This document shows positions 1-8,428 of a DNA stretch of 64,000 bases, piece by piece. The stretch spans positions 3,968,001-4,032,000 of the forward strand of contig NZ_CP094997.1 in the NCBI RefSeq assembly GCF_022869785.1, read 5' to 3'. Both the position numbers and the translations under genes were made by a program. The notes under the pieces are model-generated. The model made no database searches and was not told the DNA's origin. It was given only the letters and a program-made list of their open reading frames with translations. Origin of the DNA: Dyadobacter chenwenxiniae (GTDB lineage: Bacteria > Bacteroidota > Bacteroidia > Cytophagales > Spirosomataceae). Numbering within the stretch: position 1 is the first letter of the stretch; every line of letters starts with the position of its first letter.

Positions 1-117
1 TTTAAGCTGATCTGCCACTTTGATAAAATCTTGAGATATATAACCCATCAGTTTCTGGTTCAACTCGGGCGAGTTGGCGTCATCCATCAGGGTATTTTCG
101 TTACTATTATTGATCAT
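1..117 (-). CDS. Hypothetical protein, 5' part only (cut by window edge)
   Basis: An open frame starts at the ATG complement of 115-117 and runs leftward off the window, giving 39 residues that begin MINNSNENTLMDDANSPELN and continue into an amphipathic stretch. I do not recognise the family. It lies 135 bases downstream of ald on the same strand, so it may be read from the tsaE-ald run, although a repeat-containing spacer separates them. There is no signal peptide in the visible part. It could be an in-frame fragment rather than a real start, but two candidate ATGs and Asn/Asp-rich leading residues are compatible with a cytoplasmic protein. Confidence 0.5.
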   Translation of the reverse strand, partial: MINNSNENTLMDDANSPELNQKLMGYISQDFIKVADQLK

Positions 118-128
118 GATATTTAGGC

Positions 129-248
129 TGTCGGCATTCGGCGATCGGCCGTCTGCGTTCAGCGTTAATTATGCCCATAAAGGGCGGATGTGATTAAAAA
201 TATTTAAGTAAAACCAAAGCCGACAGCTGAATGCCGAAAGCCGACAGC
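129..248. repeat. Degenerate GCCGACAGC inverted/direct repeats
   Basis: The spacer between ald and the partial gene has AAAGCCGACAGC twice in direct orientation (216-227 and 237-248). A related inverted copy, GCTGTCGGCATTCGGC, lies at 129-144. The central part is AT-rich and codes for nothing visible. The pattern looks like a short dispersed intergenic repeat able to fold into a large hairpin. Whether it recurs elsewhere in the genome cannot be seen here. Confidence 0.5.
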
Positions 249-252
249 ACCT

Positions 253-1479
253 TTACATCCTCGCAGCCAGCAACAATGTCAAATCCTTGTACCGCATGTT
301 AAAACTACGTGCGATATGCGAGTTCGTCAATGTTCCTTTATGACAATACACTCCTTTCATAAACCAACGATTGGCATAAATCATTTCTTCGATGCCGCCA
401 ATTGTGCCTGTTTGCAATAAAAACGGTAAAAATACATTGCTAAGCGCTGTGCTGGCCGTATGCGCCACGCGCGAGGGAATGTTGGGCACGCAATAATGGA
501 TGACATCATTATACTTGAATGTTGGATGCTTATGCGTGGTCATGCGGGAAGTTTCGAACGAACCGCCCTGGTCAATGCTGACGTCGATAATGACGGAGCC
601 GGGCTTCATTTGGGAAACCATTTCTTTGGTTACGACCAGCGGACTGATGCCGTTTTCGGCACGCATGGTGCCTATGACGACGTCGGCCCTGGCAATCGCC
701 TCCGCCAATGTGTCCGAATCAATGATGGAAGTGTAAAGATTCTGGCCTATCGCGTATTTTAATCGTTGCAACCTGTATATATGCTTGTCAAAAACCTTAA
801 TGTCCGCCCCAACGCTGATGGCTGCACGCGTGGCGTATTCTGCAACTGTCCCGGCTCCCAAAATTACAATTTTGGTTGGCGGAACGCCTGTTATGCCGCC
901 CAGAATGATGCCTCTCCCACCATTGGGCGTTGACAAATATTCCGCAGCGATCAGCAACACCGTGCTTCCCGCAATTTCGCCCATTGCGCGAATAATGGGT
1001 TTTCCTCCCACTTTATCCTCAATGAGCTCATATCCTATGCCGGTGATTTTCAGCTCATTCAATCTTTCAAAATATTTCTTCTCAAGTGTTGGCAAATTCA
1101 TGGCAGAGATCAACGTCGTCCCGGCCTTGATATAGCGGAATTCTTCCTCTACCAAAGGCTCTACTTTCAGGATCACATTGGCCTGATACACTTCTTTTGC
1201 GCTTTGCACAATCACCGCACCGGCCTCGCTATACTCATGGTCTGAGAGGTTCCCGCCCTTCCCTGCATCTTTTTCAACCCAAACTTCATGTCCGTTCCGA
1301 ACGAGGATTTTGACTGCGTCGGGCGTGAGCGCGATCCGGTTTTCCTGTAACGAAACCTCACGGGGCAGGCCAATATGCAACGAATTATGATCCTTCCGGA
1401 CTGCCATCAGGGATTCCTGCGGATACAACGCCGACTGCTTGGCTAGCTCTTCGAAACCGGTAATCTGAGGTTGTGCCAT
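253..1479 (-). CDS. ald: Alanine dehydrogenase
   Basis: NAD-dependent oxidative deamination of L-alanine to pyruvate and ammonia in the cytoplasm. The N-terminal AlaDh/PNT domain (about residues 35-170) holds GLPREVSLQENRIALTPD, the family's substrate-domain signature. The NAD-binding Rossmann domain follows, with the ILGAGTVAEYA glycine motif at about 207-216. At 408 residues it is slightly longer than the usual 370 because of an N-terminal leader, as in other Bacteroidota homologues. I chose the ATG at 1479 (MAQPQITGF) over an upstream TTG. It lies 40 bases downstream of tsaE on the same strand, so the two are probably cotranscribed. Confidence 0.95.
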   Translation of the reverse strand: MAQPQITGFEELAKQSALYPQESLMAVRKDHNSLHIGLPREVSLQENRIALTPDAVKILVRNGHEVWVEKDAGKGGNLSDHEYSEAGAVIVQSAKEVYQANVILKVEPLVEEEFRYIKAGTTLISAMNLPTLEKKYFERLNELKITGIGYELIEDKVGGKPIIRAMGEIAGSTVLLIAAEYLSTPNGGRGIILGGITGVPPTKIVILGAGTVAEYATRAAISVGADIKVFDKHIYRLQRLKYAIGQNLYTSIIDSDTLAEAIARADVVIGTMRAENGISPLVVTKEMVSQMKPGSVIIDVSIDQGGSFETSRMTTHKHPTFKYNDVIHYCVPNIPSRVAHTASTALSNVFLPFLLQTGTIGGIEEMIYANRWFMKGVYCHKGTLTNSHIARSFNMRYKDLTLLLAARM

Positions 1480-1519
1480 TAATAGCAAAAAATGAAAGTG
1501 AACAAATTGATTATGACCT

Positions 1520-1930
1520 CTATACCCTCTTTACTGCCAACATTCTCATGCCATTTTCATCCGCTTCCAAATGGATCAGCAGATAGTTCAATGGCCACAA
1601 GAATTCAATTTTCCCCGGCCACTCGACAAAGCAAAAATGCCCGGAATCAAAATATTCCTCCACGCCCATATCGAGTGCTTCGGTTTCGTCTTTGATCCTG
1701 TAAAAATCAAAATGATAGACCAATTTATCACCGGCATCATACTCATTGACCAGTGAAAATGTGGGGCTTTGAACGTGTGAGCGAACGCCCAGCTGCTTGC
1801 AGAGCGCTTTGATGAGAGTTGTTTTGCCGGCACCCATATGGCCTTCAAATAGCCATACTGGAATGTCTTTGCCCATATGCAGCAGATCCGCAGAGACTGT
1901 TTCCAGTTCCTCTAACTCATTAAAACGCAT
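1520..1930 (-). CDS. tsaE: tRNA threonylcarbamoyladenosine biosynthesis ATPase TsaE
   Basis: ATPase subunit that works with TsaB and TsaD to make t6A37 on ANN-decoding tRNAs. The P-loop GHMGAGKTT lies at residues 30-38. The family features SPTFSLVNEYD and the FDFYR and FCFVEWP segments follow in order. With the start at MRFNELEELE the protein is 136 residues, a normal TsaE length. In-frame ATGs 7 and 12 codons upstream are possible but add non-conserved sequence. It heads the leftward run into ald. Confidence 0.95.
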   Translation of the reverse strand: MRFNELEELETVSADLLHMGKDIPVWLFEGHMGAGKTTLIKALCKQLGVRSHVQSPTFSLVNEYDAGDKLVYHFDFYRIKDETEALDMGVEEYFDSGHFCFVEWPGKIEFLWPLNYLLIHLEADENGMRMLAVKRV

Positions 1931-2009
1931 GACAGCAGACTCTCCAAACATGTTACAAAAATACACATTTTGGAAAAACTCATGACATTAAATGATCGAC
2001 TATTAATTC

Positions 2010-2059
2010 CGTTGATCGAAATCAACGACTGTATTTCAATTCCCATCGATTTCAATCGA
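2010..2059. promoter_or_regulatory. Two adjacent dyads upstream of the isomerase/PQQ operon
   Basis: CGTTGAT-CGAA-ATCAACG (2010-2027) and TCGATT-TC-AATCGA (2046-2059) are two perfect dyads sharing a TGAT/TCGA-rich core. They lie 100-150 bases before the start at 2161. They could be operators for a regulator of the downstream operon or of the divergent tsaE-ald run. No regulator gene is adjacent, so the assignment is inference. Confidence 0.35.
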
Positions 2060-2160
2060 CGGAAAATACTCAACACAGAAACTTGCTTGTTATCTAGTAA
2101 AAAACCACTTCCTAAAACTTATGATCATTAAGTTTTCATTTGAAATTAAATCCTAACCCC

Positions 2161-3114
2161 ATGTCCCAAAACATATCCAGACGCGCTTTTCTCATCAATA
2201 GCACATTGGCTGGTGCAATTGCCCCGGTAATTGCTGAAAATGCTTTTGCAGCTGGTGCTAATTCGGTAGCAGACGTTCCCAAGATTAATATTTTTTCCAA
2301 ACACCTGCATTTCCTGAATTACACCGATATGGCAGACGCAGCCAAAGAGCTCGGTTTCGATGGCATTGACCTGACAGTACGTCCGAAAGGCCACGTGCTG
2401 CCTGAAAATGTTGAAACTGATTTGCCGAAGGCTGCGGAAGCGATGAAAAAAGCTGGTTTCACGCCATTAATGTTCTGCACGGCGGTGGAAGATGCAGCCA
2501 ACCCGGTCGATAAAAAACTCCTGGAAACGGCTTCCAGGCTCGGTTTCAAGTATTATCGCATGAATTGGTATAAATACAATGAGCAACAGACCATTCCGCA
2601 ACTTTTAGATCAATACAAGGACAAAATGGCTGGTTTGGGACAGCTTAACAACCAATTGGGTTTAACCGGTTGTTACCAGAATCACGCTGGACGGCTCGTG
2701 GGCGCGAGCATGTTTGAGATCTGGCAAATTTTGCAAAAAGCCGATCCTAAAAGCATGGGCGCACAATATGATATCCGGCATGCCACATTGGAAGGCGGAC
2801 TTTCATGGCAAACGGGCTTCAACCTGATCAGACCGAGCATTAAGACCATTGTGCTGAAAGATTTTGTGTGGGAGAAAATGAATGGTAAATGGGCACCAAA
2901 AAGCGTCCCGCTCGGGGAAGGCATGGTGGATTTCAAAACTTATTTCAAGTTACTGAAAGACAATAAAGTAGACGTTCCGATTTGCCTGCATCTGGAATAC
3001 CCGCTGGGCGGTGCGGATCAGGGAGCTGACAAGATTACAGTGGACAAAAAAGTGGTTTTTGATGCGATGCGACGCGATTTGAAAAGAGCAAAAGAATTAT
3101 GGCAGGAAGCGTGA
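2161..3114 (+). CDS. Tat-exported sugar phosphate isomerase/epimerase-like TIM-barrel protein
   Basis: A 317-residue member of the xylose isomerase-like TIM-barrel (AP_endonuc_2) superfamily. It begins with a twin-arginine signal, SRRAFLINSTLAGAIAPV, ending near AFAAGA, so it should be exported folded to the periplasm. Barrel features include the IDLTVRPKGH strand-turn, CYQNHAG and the C-terminal ICLHLEYPLGG segment with candidate metal-binding acids and histidines. The ATG at 2161 is preferred because the only longer frame needs a TTG and adds residues ahead of the Tat signal. The stop lies just 22 bases before the PQQ dehydrogenase start, so the two form an operon acting on sugars or polyols in the periplasm. 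The exact substrate is unknown. Confidence 0.85.
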   Translation: MSQNISRRAFLINSTLAGAIAPVIAENAFAAGANSVADVPKINIFSKHLHFLNYTDMADAAKELGFDGIDLTVRPKGHVLPENVETDLPKAAEAMKKAGFTPLMFCTAVEDAANPVDKKLLETASRLGFKYYRMNWYKYNEQQTIPQLLDQYKDKMAGLGQLNNQLGLTGCYQNHAGRLVGASMFEIWQILQKADPKSMGAQYDIRHATLEGGLSWQTGFNLIRPSIKTIVLKDFVWEKMNGKWAPKSVPLGEGMVDFKTYFKLLKDNKVDVPICLHLEYPLGGADQGADKITVDKKVVFDAMRRDLKRAKELWQEA

Positions 3115-3136
3115 ACATGAAATGCACCCTGTCACT

Positions 3137-5230
3137 ATGAAACCTCTGATCCTGCTGTTGCTGATTTTCCTGGCCGTTACCGGCTTTGTGCTCGCGCCGT
3201 TATTGAACGATACGGACTGGCCGGAATACAACGGAAACGGCGAAAGAAGCCATTTTTCGGTCCTTAATCAGATCCGTAAAGACAATGTGGCTCAGCTGAA
3301 AGTTGCGTGGACGTATGCTTCCGGCGGAGCGGATACGGCCCGTAACCGCAGCCAGATGCAATGTAACCCGATCATTATCAACGGAATCCTTTACGGCGTT
3401 TCCGCATCCATTCAGGCGTTCGCTGTTGATGCGGCGACGGGTAAGGAAATATGGAAAAGCGATTTGCCCGATGTGGCCGGAACATTGAGCCGGGGCGTTA
3501 CTTACTGGTCTGACAACCAAAACAAACGAATCTTTTTTGGTGCCGCGAACTGGTTATATGCTTTGGATGCAGCCAATGGTAGGCTAGTCGATTCATTTGG
3601 TATAAATGGAAAAATAAATCTTAAAACCGGCATTGAAAGACCTGGATCAGATGATTTTATCTCTTCCAACACACCCAACACGATTTACAAAAACCTGATC
3701 ATTGTCGGCGGAAGGGTTGCCGAAAATGAAACTGCGCTGTTGGGCGATGTACGGGCTTATGACACCGTTACGGGAAAGCTTGTCTGGACATTTCATACCA
3801 TTCCTGACAAAGGGGAATTTGGCTATAACACGTGGTTAACGCAACCGGCAAGAAAGAAATTCGGTGGCGCAAATGCCTGGGCCGGCATGGCCATTGACCG
3901 GAAACGCGGCATTGTTTACATTCCAACCGGATCTGCGGCTTTCGATTTTTGGGGTGGCAACAGGCCCGGAGACAATCTTTTCGCAAACTGCCTCATTGCG
4001 CTGGACGCTGCAACGGGCAAACGACTTTGGCATTACCAGCTCGTCCACCACGACATCTGGGACCGCGATCCGCCATGCCCGCCTAATCTGGTAATGCTTA
4101 ATATAGGTGGAAAGCAATTGGATGCTGTTGTTCAAATCACGAAACAAGGTTACATCTTCGTTTTCGACCGGGTTACGGGCAAACCACTGTTTCCTATTAA
4201 AGAAACCGCCTTTCGAATGGATGCCATGCAAGGTGAGAAACCCAGCAAAACGCAACCCATTCCAACATTGCCACTCCCATTCACCCGCCAGACTTTCGGC
4301 GCAAAAGACTTTAACACATTCGTCGCTGACCGGGATTCGCTCGAAGGATTGCTAAAAAAAGCACGATTTGGAACGGCTTATATTCCGATTACAGGCGATA
4401 TGACCATTTTTTATCCTGGCACGGACGGCGGCGCACAATGGGGCGGCGCTGCGACGGATCCAAATGGCGTGATGTACATTCCCGCGAAAGAAATCCCGGT
4501 TTACACGACATTAAGAAAAAAGGAAGTGCTCAGCGACCAGGCGGTTAATGGCAGCAAACTCTATCAACTGAACTGCTCGGCTTGTCACGGAACGGACAAA
4601 ACCGGAAACCACGACGGCTCCTACCCTTCGCTTGTGAATGTTGAAAAACGGTTGACGAAAGAACAGATCACGGGCATCCTGCAAAAGGGAAAAGGAATGA
4701 TGCCTTCGTTTTCGCACATTACGGATGCCGAGAAAAATCTGATCATTGATTTTTTGCTTAATAAAAACGCAGATCAAAAGATTGTCAGCACCAACAACGG
4801 ACAAGTTCCTTACCACAACACCGGTTACAATCGTTGGTATGATAAAAATGGCTATCCCGTGAGTCAGCCGCCTTGGGGAACGCTTACCGCCGTGGATTTG
4901 AGTACAGGCCAACGCCGTTGGCAAGTCCCACTAGGCGAATACAAAGCATTGACAGACAAAGGAATCCCTCCCACCGGAACCGATAATTACGGCGGTCCGG
5001 TCGTCACGTCAAGCGGTTTAATCTTCATCGCAGCCAGCCGCGACGAAAAGATCCGGGCATTCGATAAAAACACAGGAAAAATTCTTTGGACCGCAACTCT
5101 ACCAGCCGCCGGCTACGCCTCAGCCAGCACTTATTCAGTGAACGGGAAACAATTCATCGTCATAGCCTGCGGAGGCGGGAAGCTGAATACGAAGTCCGGG
5201 GATAAATATGTGGCGTTTGCTTTGCCTTAG
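3137..5230 (+). CDS. PQQ-dependent membrane or periplasmic dehydrogenase with embedded cytochrome c domain
   Basis: Quinoprotein dehydrogenase oxidising an alcohol or sugar in the periplasm and passing electrons to haem. The N-terminus is a hydrophobic signal or anchor (MKPLILLLLIFLAVTG). Eight-bladed propeller repeats follow, with PQQ-type motifs such as DWPEYNG, FDWxG-like blades and W-rich repeats (GKRLWHYQ, GQRRWQVP). A cytochrome c insertion with CSACH (haem ligation, about residues 480-484) and a candidate axial Met in KGMMPSF lies before the last blades. At 697 residues it matches soluble or anchored PQQ glucose/polyol dehydrogenases. An ATG at 3122 is also possible. It pairs with the upstream Tat isomerase. 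The substrate cannot be read from sequence. Confidence 0.9.
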   Translation: MKPLILLLLIFLAVTGFVLAPLLNDTDWPEYNGNGERSHFSVLNQIRKDNVAQLKVAWTYASGGADTARNRSQMQCNPIIINGILYGVSASIQAFAVDAATGKEIWKSDLPDVAGTLSRGVTYWSDNQNKRIFFGAANWLYALDAANGRLVDSFGINGKINLKTGIERPGSDDFISSNTPNTIYKNLIIVGGRVAENETALLGDVRAYDTVTGKLVWTFHTIPDKGEFGYNTWLTQPARKKFGGANAWAGMAIDRKRGIVYIPTGSAAFDFWGGNRPGDNLFANCLIALDAATGKRLWHYQLVHHDIWDRDPPCPPNLVMLNIGGKQLDAVVQITKQGYIFVFDRVTGKPLFPIKETAFRMDAMQGEKPSKTQPIPTLPLPFTRQTFGAKDFNTFVADRDSLEGLLKKARFGTAYIPITGDMTIFYPGTDGGAQWGGAATDPNGVMYIPAKEIPVYTTLRKKEVLSDQAVNGSKLYQLNCSACHGTDKTGNHDGSYPSLVNVEKRLTKEQITGILQKGKGMMPSFSHITDAEKNLIIDFLLNKNADQKIVSTNNGQVPYHNTGYNRWYDKNGYPVSQPPWGTLTAVDLSTGQRRWQVPLGEYKALTDKGIPPTGTDNYGGPVVTSSGLIFIAASRDEKIRAFDKNTGKILWTATLPAAGYASASTYSVNGKQFIVIACGGGKLNTKSGDKYVAFALP

Positions 5231-5239
5231 CACCACATC

Positions 5240-5632
5240 TTAATTCCAGAGAATGGGGACAAGATTTTGATACAATGCGAATTTTTTGTCTTGTGTAATA
5301 ATGGTAAGCCGTTCGGCAATAGCCTGCGCAATGATCATTCTGTCAAATGGATCAGCATGTAGCAAGGGAAGCTGTTCCAGCACATCGTAATGTTCATTAT
5401 CAAATGACAGGGAATGAAAGGAATTTCTCATCGCCATCTTGCGAAACTCTGATATAGGCACATTCAAATCCAATTTGCCCAAACCTTTTTTGATAGCCAT
5501 TTCCCAATAGGTTGCGTGGCTCACATATAAGCTTGCAGAAGAGGAGTTTAATTCGAGAGTTACTTGATGGGAAAGCTTTTGATTGTCGTCTGAATGCCAA
5601 AGTAAAATGTGTGTGTCTATTAAGTAATTCAT
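5240..5632 (-). CDS. PIN-domain ribonuclease toxin (VapC family)
   Basis: A 130-residue PIN domain, predicted to be a Mg-dependent endoribonuclease toxin of a type II system. Conserved acids are visible: Asp in MNYLIDTHILLWH (residue 6), Glu in the YWEMAIK helix, Asp in DPFDRMIIAQA, and a final Asp in IITQDKKF. The start lies 2 bases after the stop of the upstream antitoxin, so translation is coupled. It is convergent with the PQQ dehydrogenase, with 9 bases between the two stops. Confidence 0.9.
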   Translation of the reverse strand: MNYLIDTHILLWHSDDNQKLSHQVTLELNSSSASLYVSHATYWEMAIKKGLGKLDLNVPISEFRKMAMRNSFHSLSFDNEHYDVLEQLPLLHADPFDRMIIAQAIAERLTIITQDKKFALYQNLVPILWN

Positions 5633-5634
5633 TG

Positions 5635-5835
5635 CTATTGTGGGAATCCGGGTGGAATAAAGTCATTAAAATCGTCTGAAATGCGACCGACCATACCTTT
5701 GCCCCAACCTGGTTTCCTTAAATTGGAATCCTGATCGCTTGCATTAAGGAGATTATTGACCATATCTATTAACGTTTCATCTTCGGTGCTGATGATTTTT
5801 CCGATAATATCCATTTTCTTTTCTTCCGTTGTCAT
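5635..5835 (-). CDS. Putative antitoxin partner of the PIN toxin
   Basis: A 66-residue acidic protein starting MTTEEKKMDIIGKIISTEDE, with a short helical N-terminal half and a Gly/Pro-rich C-terminus (GWGKGMVGRISDDFNDFIPPGF). It has no recognised DNA-binding fold, but the position immediately before a PIN toxin, the tight 2-base spacing and the small size are typical of an antitoxin. The C-terminal segment probably wraps the toxin. The functional call comes from context. Confidence 0.75.
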   Translation of the reverse strand: MTTEEKKMDIIGKIISTEDETLIDMVNNLLNASDQDSNLRKPGWGKGMVGRISDDFNDFIPPGFPQ

Positions 5836-5919
5836 GGCAGCTTTATTTAGTCGTAGTCAAATATAATGTCATTAATTCCTAAATTCAAATATCCCGGAAA
5901 GTGTTCGGCGCGGCGGATT

Positions 5920-5950
5920 TTTGCCCGTTTCCCCTCAAAAGTTACCTTTG
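5920..5950 (+). promoter_or_regulatory. Bacteroidota-type promoter (-33 TTTG, -7 TACCTTTG)
   Basis: TTTG at 5920-5923 and TACCTTTG at 5943-5950 are separated by 19 bases, matching the TTTG/TAnnTTTG consensus of the Bacteroidota primary sigma factor. The predicted transcription start near 5957 gives a leader of about 18 bases before the ATG at 5975. Confidence 0.6.
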
Positions 5951-5974
5951 TTATTATTGTCTAAAAATAAAATT

Positions 5975-7012
5975 ATGGCTTCACGAATTCTTAATGTTGG
6001 GTTGATTGGCTTTGGGTTGTCCGGGCGCTACTTTCATTCCCCTTTTCTTAGCACCAATCCGGGTTTCAAGATCAAGACGGTTGTTGAAAGAAGTAAAAAC
6101 GAAGCGCAGGAATTTGATCCGAACATTGGCAATGCGCGTTCCGTTGAGGAGCTTCTGAGCGACGAATCCATTGATCTCGTTTTCATATGCACGCCCAACG
6201 ACACGCATTTCCCATACGCGATGGACGCTCTGGAAAATGGCAAACATGTGGTGATCGAAAAGCCATTTGCCGCAACGGAAGAAGAAGCGCGCCAGCTCGT
6301 TGCAGTGGCCAAGGAGAAAGGACTGATCCTGACGGCTTACCAAAATCGCCGCTGGGATTCCGACTTTTTGACTATTAAAAAACTCATTGCCGAAGATAGA
6401 TTAGGAGACATTGTTGAGTATGAATGCCGTTACGACCGTTTCCGTCCCGTGGTGCCAACCGAATCCTGGAAAGAGAAAAGCGTTCCGGTGGGCGGTAACC
6501 TTTACAATCTGGGGCCACATCTGATCGACCAGGCCTTGGTCCTTTTCGGAGAGCCGCTGACGGTCACTGCAGAAATTCGTTCGGTGAGGCCAAATAGCGA
6601 GATTGATGATTATTTTGACGTTCGCCTGGGCTATGCAGATAAGCTTGTGATTGTGAAGTCGAGCCTGATGGTTTATGAGAATTTCCTGCGCTATAACCTG
6701 CACGGAACCAAAGGATCATTCATCAAAGGTGGCCTGGATCCGCAAGAGGAAACATTGCGAAAGAATGTTTTACCAACCCAAAAACCCTGGGGCGTCGAGC
6801 CGGAAAATCGCTGGGGTAAATTATTTAGCGAAGATTTTACAGGCGTTATTGAAAGTGAGGCTGGTGATTATGCGCCATTTTACCAGAATGTTTACGACGC
6901 GATCGTGGATGGAGCCGAGCTGGCTGTGAAGCCGGAAGAAATTCTGCGCACAACGCGCGTGATCGATCTGGCTTTCCAAAGCAGCCGCGAAAGGCAGGTG
7001 ATGACTTATTAA
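5975..7012 (+). CDS. Gfo/Idh/MocA family oxidoreductase
   Basis: A 345-residue NAD(P)-dependent sugar or inositol dehydrogenase-like protein. The N-terminal Rossmann fold has GLIGFGLSGRYFHSPFL, typical of the YdgJ/scyllo-inositol dehydrogenase branch. EKPFA (residues 95-99) carries the conserved Lys of the EKP motif. The C-terminal alpha/beta domain holds NLGPHLIDQAL with the expected His and Asp. The ATG at 5975 is supported by the promoter just upstream. It is monocistronic, ending in a strong palindromic terminator. The substrate is unknown. Confidence 0.9.
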   Translation: MASRILNVGLIGFGLSGRYFHSPFLSTNPGFKIKTVVERSKNEAQEFDPNIGNARSVEELLSDESIDLVFICTPNDTHFPYAMDALENGKHVVIEKPFAATEEEARQLVAVAKEKGLILTAYQNRRWDSDFLTIKKLIAEDRLGDIVEYECRYDRFRPVVPTESWKEKSVPVGGNLYNLGPHLIDQALVLFGEPLTVTAEIRSVRPNSEIDDYFDVRLGYADKLVIVKSSLMVYENFLRYNLHGTKGSFIKGGLDPQEETLRKNVLPTQKPWGVEPENRWGKLFSEDFTGVIESEAGDYAPFYQNVYDAIVDGAELAVKPEEILRTTRVIDLAFQSSRERQVMTY

Positions 7013-7035
7013 AAGCTGATTTCAGCTAAAAAACG

Positions 7036-7063
7036 AAAGGCTGTCACAATTGTGACAGCCTTT
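7036..7063. terminator. Bidirectional terminator, perfect 28-base palindrome
   Basis: AAAGGCTGTCACAA followed directly by its exact complement, flanked by A-rich and T-rich ends. It serves the oxidoreductase rightward (stop at 7012) and the small secreted protein leftward (stop at 7086). Confidence 0.85.
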
Positions 7064-7085
7064 TCTGCAGGAAGGTCCGTTGATA

Positions 7086-7451
7086 TTATTTAACAACTGC
7101 TGTAACCAAACGTTTTGTTTCAGTTGCGATCACAAATGGTTTTGCAGAAGTCTCGCCACCGTTGTTCACGATGAAGCTGTAATTTCCGTCAGCAAGATTT
7201 GACAAGTCAAAAATCTTAGCGTAATTCTCCGATTTTGGAAGCGCTGTGCTGTAAACGATGTCTCCGTTGAAATCTTTGATAACCAATGAAGATCTTTCTT
7301 TTACGTTGTCAAGCGTAAGTTTGAACTTCAATTCGCTGTTTGAAACCAGTTCAATAGAAGCGTTATTTTCTTTGTTTTTGTCTGCGGCGATTGTAAGATT
7401 AGCAGCTGATACTCCCACCAAAACTGCGATTGTCAAAATAGTCTTTTTCAT
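7086..7451 (-). CDS. Small secreted beta-sandwich-like protein, function unknown
   Basis: 121 residues with a clear Sec signal (MKKTILTIAVLVGVSAANLTIAA). The mature region alternates short beta segments (LVSNSELKFKLTLDNV, SSLVIKDFNGDIVYST, NYSFIVNN), reminiscent of DUF3244-like or sorting-domain-like sandwich folds. In such folds a phrase like LADGNYSF is common near the end of secretion domains, but the CTD is not convincing enough to call type IX secretion. It is monocistronic between the 7036 terminator and a long AT-rich spacer. Confidence 0.75.
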   Translation of the reverse strand: MKKTILTIAVLVGVSAANLTIAADKNKENNASIELVSNSELKFKLTLDNVKERSSLVIKDFNGDIVYSTALPKSENYAKIFDLSNLADGNYSFIVNNGGETSAKPFVIATETKRLVTAVVK

Positions 7452-7868
7452 TTCTCTAGTGTTAATGTATTGTTTGAGTTTACTTTTTGTACTTTTCAGA
7501 TATTTAACTAAATCTATATTTCAATTCATTCTCAAACTTCTTCTGCACTCATATTCTGTGCTGTTTGATGATGTAAATGTACCTAACATATTGAATAGAA
7601 TGCAACAAGCAAATATTCAGTTTGTTAAAGTTCTTTTTGTTGTTATCTAATCTTATTAGAATAATCATACGTTTATAGCAAAAGTGCAACAAGTAGTTTA
7701 AAATTTGACACGGATAAAAACACTCTGTCCTAACCACAAATTTGCACTATTTTAATAATAACCATTCATAAAGGATTGCCATTAACACACGCATAATATA
7801 CTGACCGATTTAAAGTATTTTCGTTTGATGTCCGTCTACCCTTTTAATACCAATTTTCAACCTTCACT
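7452..7868. other. 417-base AT-rich divergent spacer
   Basis: Lies between the leftward secreted protein and the rightward sigma factor. It is strongly AT-rich, with no tRNA, no convincing ORF and no strong hairpin. It presumably holds both divergent promoters, but I see no exact TAnnTTTG box well placed before the sigma factor, which would fit a sigma factor reading its own alternative promoter. Confidence 0.5.
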
Positions 7869-8417
7869 TTGTCGCAAAAGAGACCAAATATCATTCAGAC
7901 TGTCTCATCTTACAGCAAGCAGCTCATGGGCTTTATCCGGCAACGGGTAAATTCGGACGAGGATGCTGAGGATATTTTGCAGGATGTATGGTTCCAGCTG
8001 AGCAGCGTGCCGGAAATTGAGGCTATTGAACAGATCGGCAGCTGGTTATATCGCGTAGCGCGTAACCGCATCATTGATAAATACCGGAAACAAAAACCGG
8101 ATTCGCTGGAAGATTACGGGTATGAAGACGAAGAAGGCGAGTTCTATTTCAAAGACATCCTGCTAGCAGATGGCAACACGCCGGAGACGGTGTATATGAA
8201 AGAAGTATTCTGGGAGGAACTGACCATTGCATTGCAGGAACTTCCGGAAAACCAGCGGCAGGTTTTTATCTGGAATGAGCTCGAAGACCAGACTTTCCAG
8301 GAGATTGCGGACCGGACCGGAGAAAATATCAAAACCCTCATTTCCAGAAAACGCTATGCGGTGCAGCATTTGAGGCAGAGGCTGGAAACATTGTATCAGG
8401 AATTTGTAAATTATTAA
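7869..8417 (+). CDS. ECF-type RNA polymerase sigma factor
   Basis: 182 residues. Region 2 contains GFIRQRVNSDEDAEDILQDV and WLYRVARNRIIDKYRK (core and -10 recognition). Region 4 has ALQELPENQRQVFIWNELED and a helix-turn-helix FQEIADRTGENIKTLISRKR. No ATG precedes region 2, and an in-frame stop lies at 7845, so the start is most likely the TTG at 7869 (TTG TCG CAA AAG). That could keep expression low. The next gene starts 11 bases after the stop, so a membrane partner is cotranscribed. It lacks a recognisable anti-sigma domain partner. Confidence 0.92.
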   Translation: MSQKRPNIIQTVSSYSKQLMGFIRQRVNSDEDAEDILQDVWFQLSSVPEIEAIEQIGSWLYRVARNRIIDKYRKQKPDSLEDYGYEDEEGEFYFKDILLADGNTPETVYMKEVFWEELTIALQELPENQRQVFIWNELEDQTFQEIADRTGENIKTLISRKRYAVQHLRQRLETLYQEFVNY

Positions 8418-8428
8418 ATTTGTCTATC

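Noticed and set aside
2140..2160. Longer start (TTG) for the isomerase-like gene
   Set aside because: It adds residues in front of a complete Tat signal; the ATG at 2161 is better.
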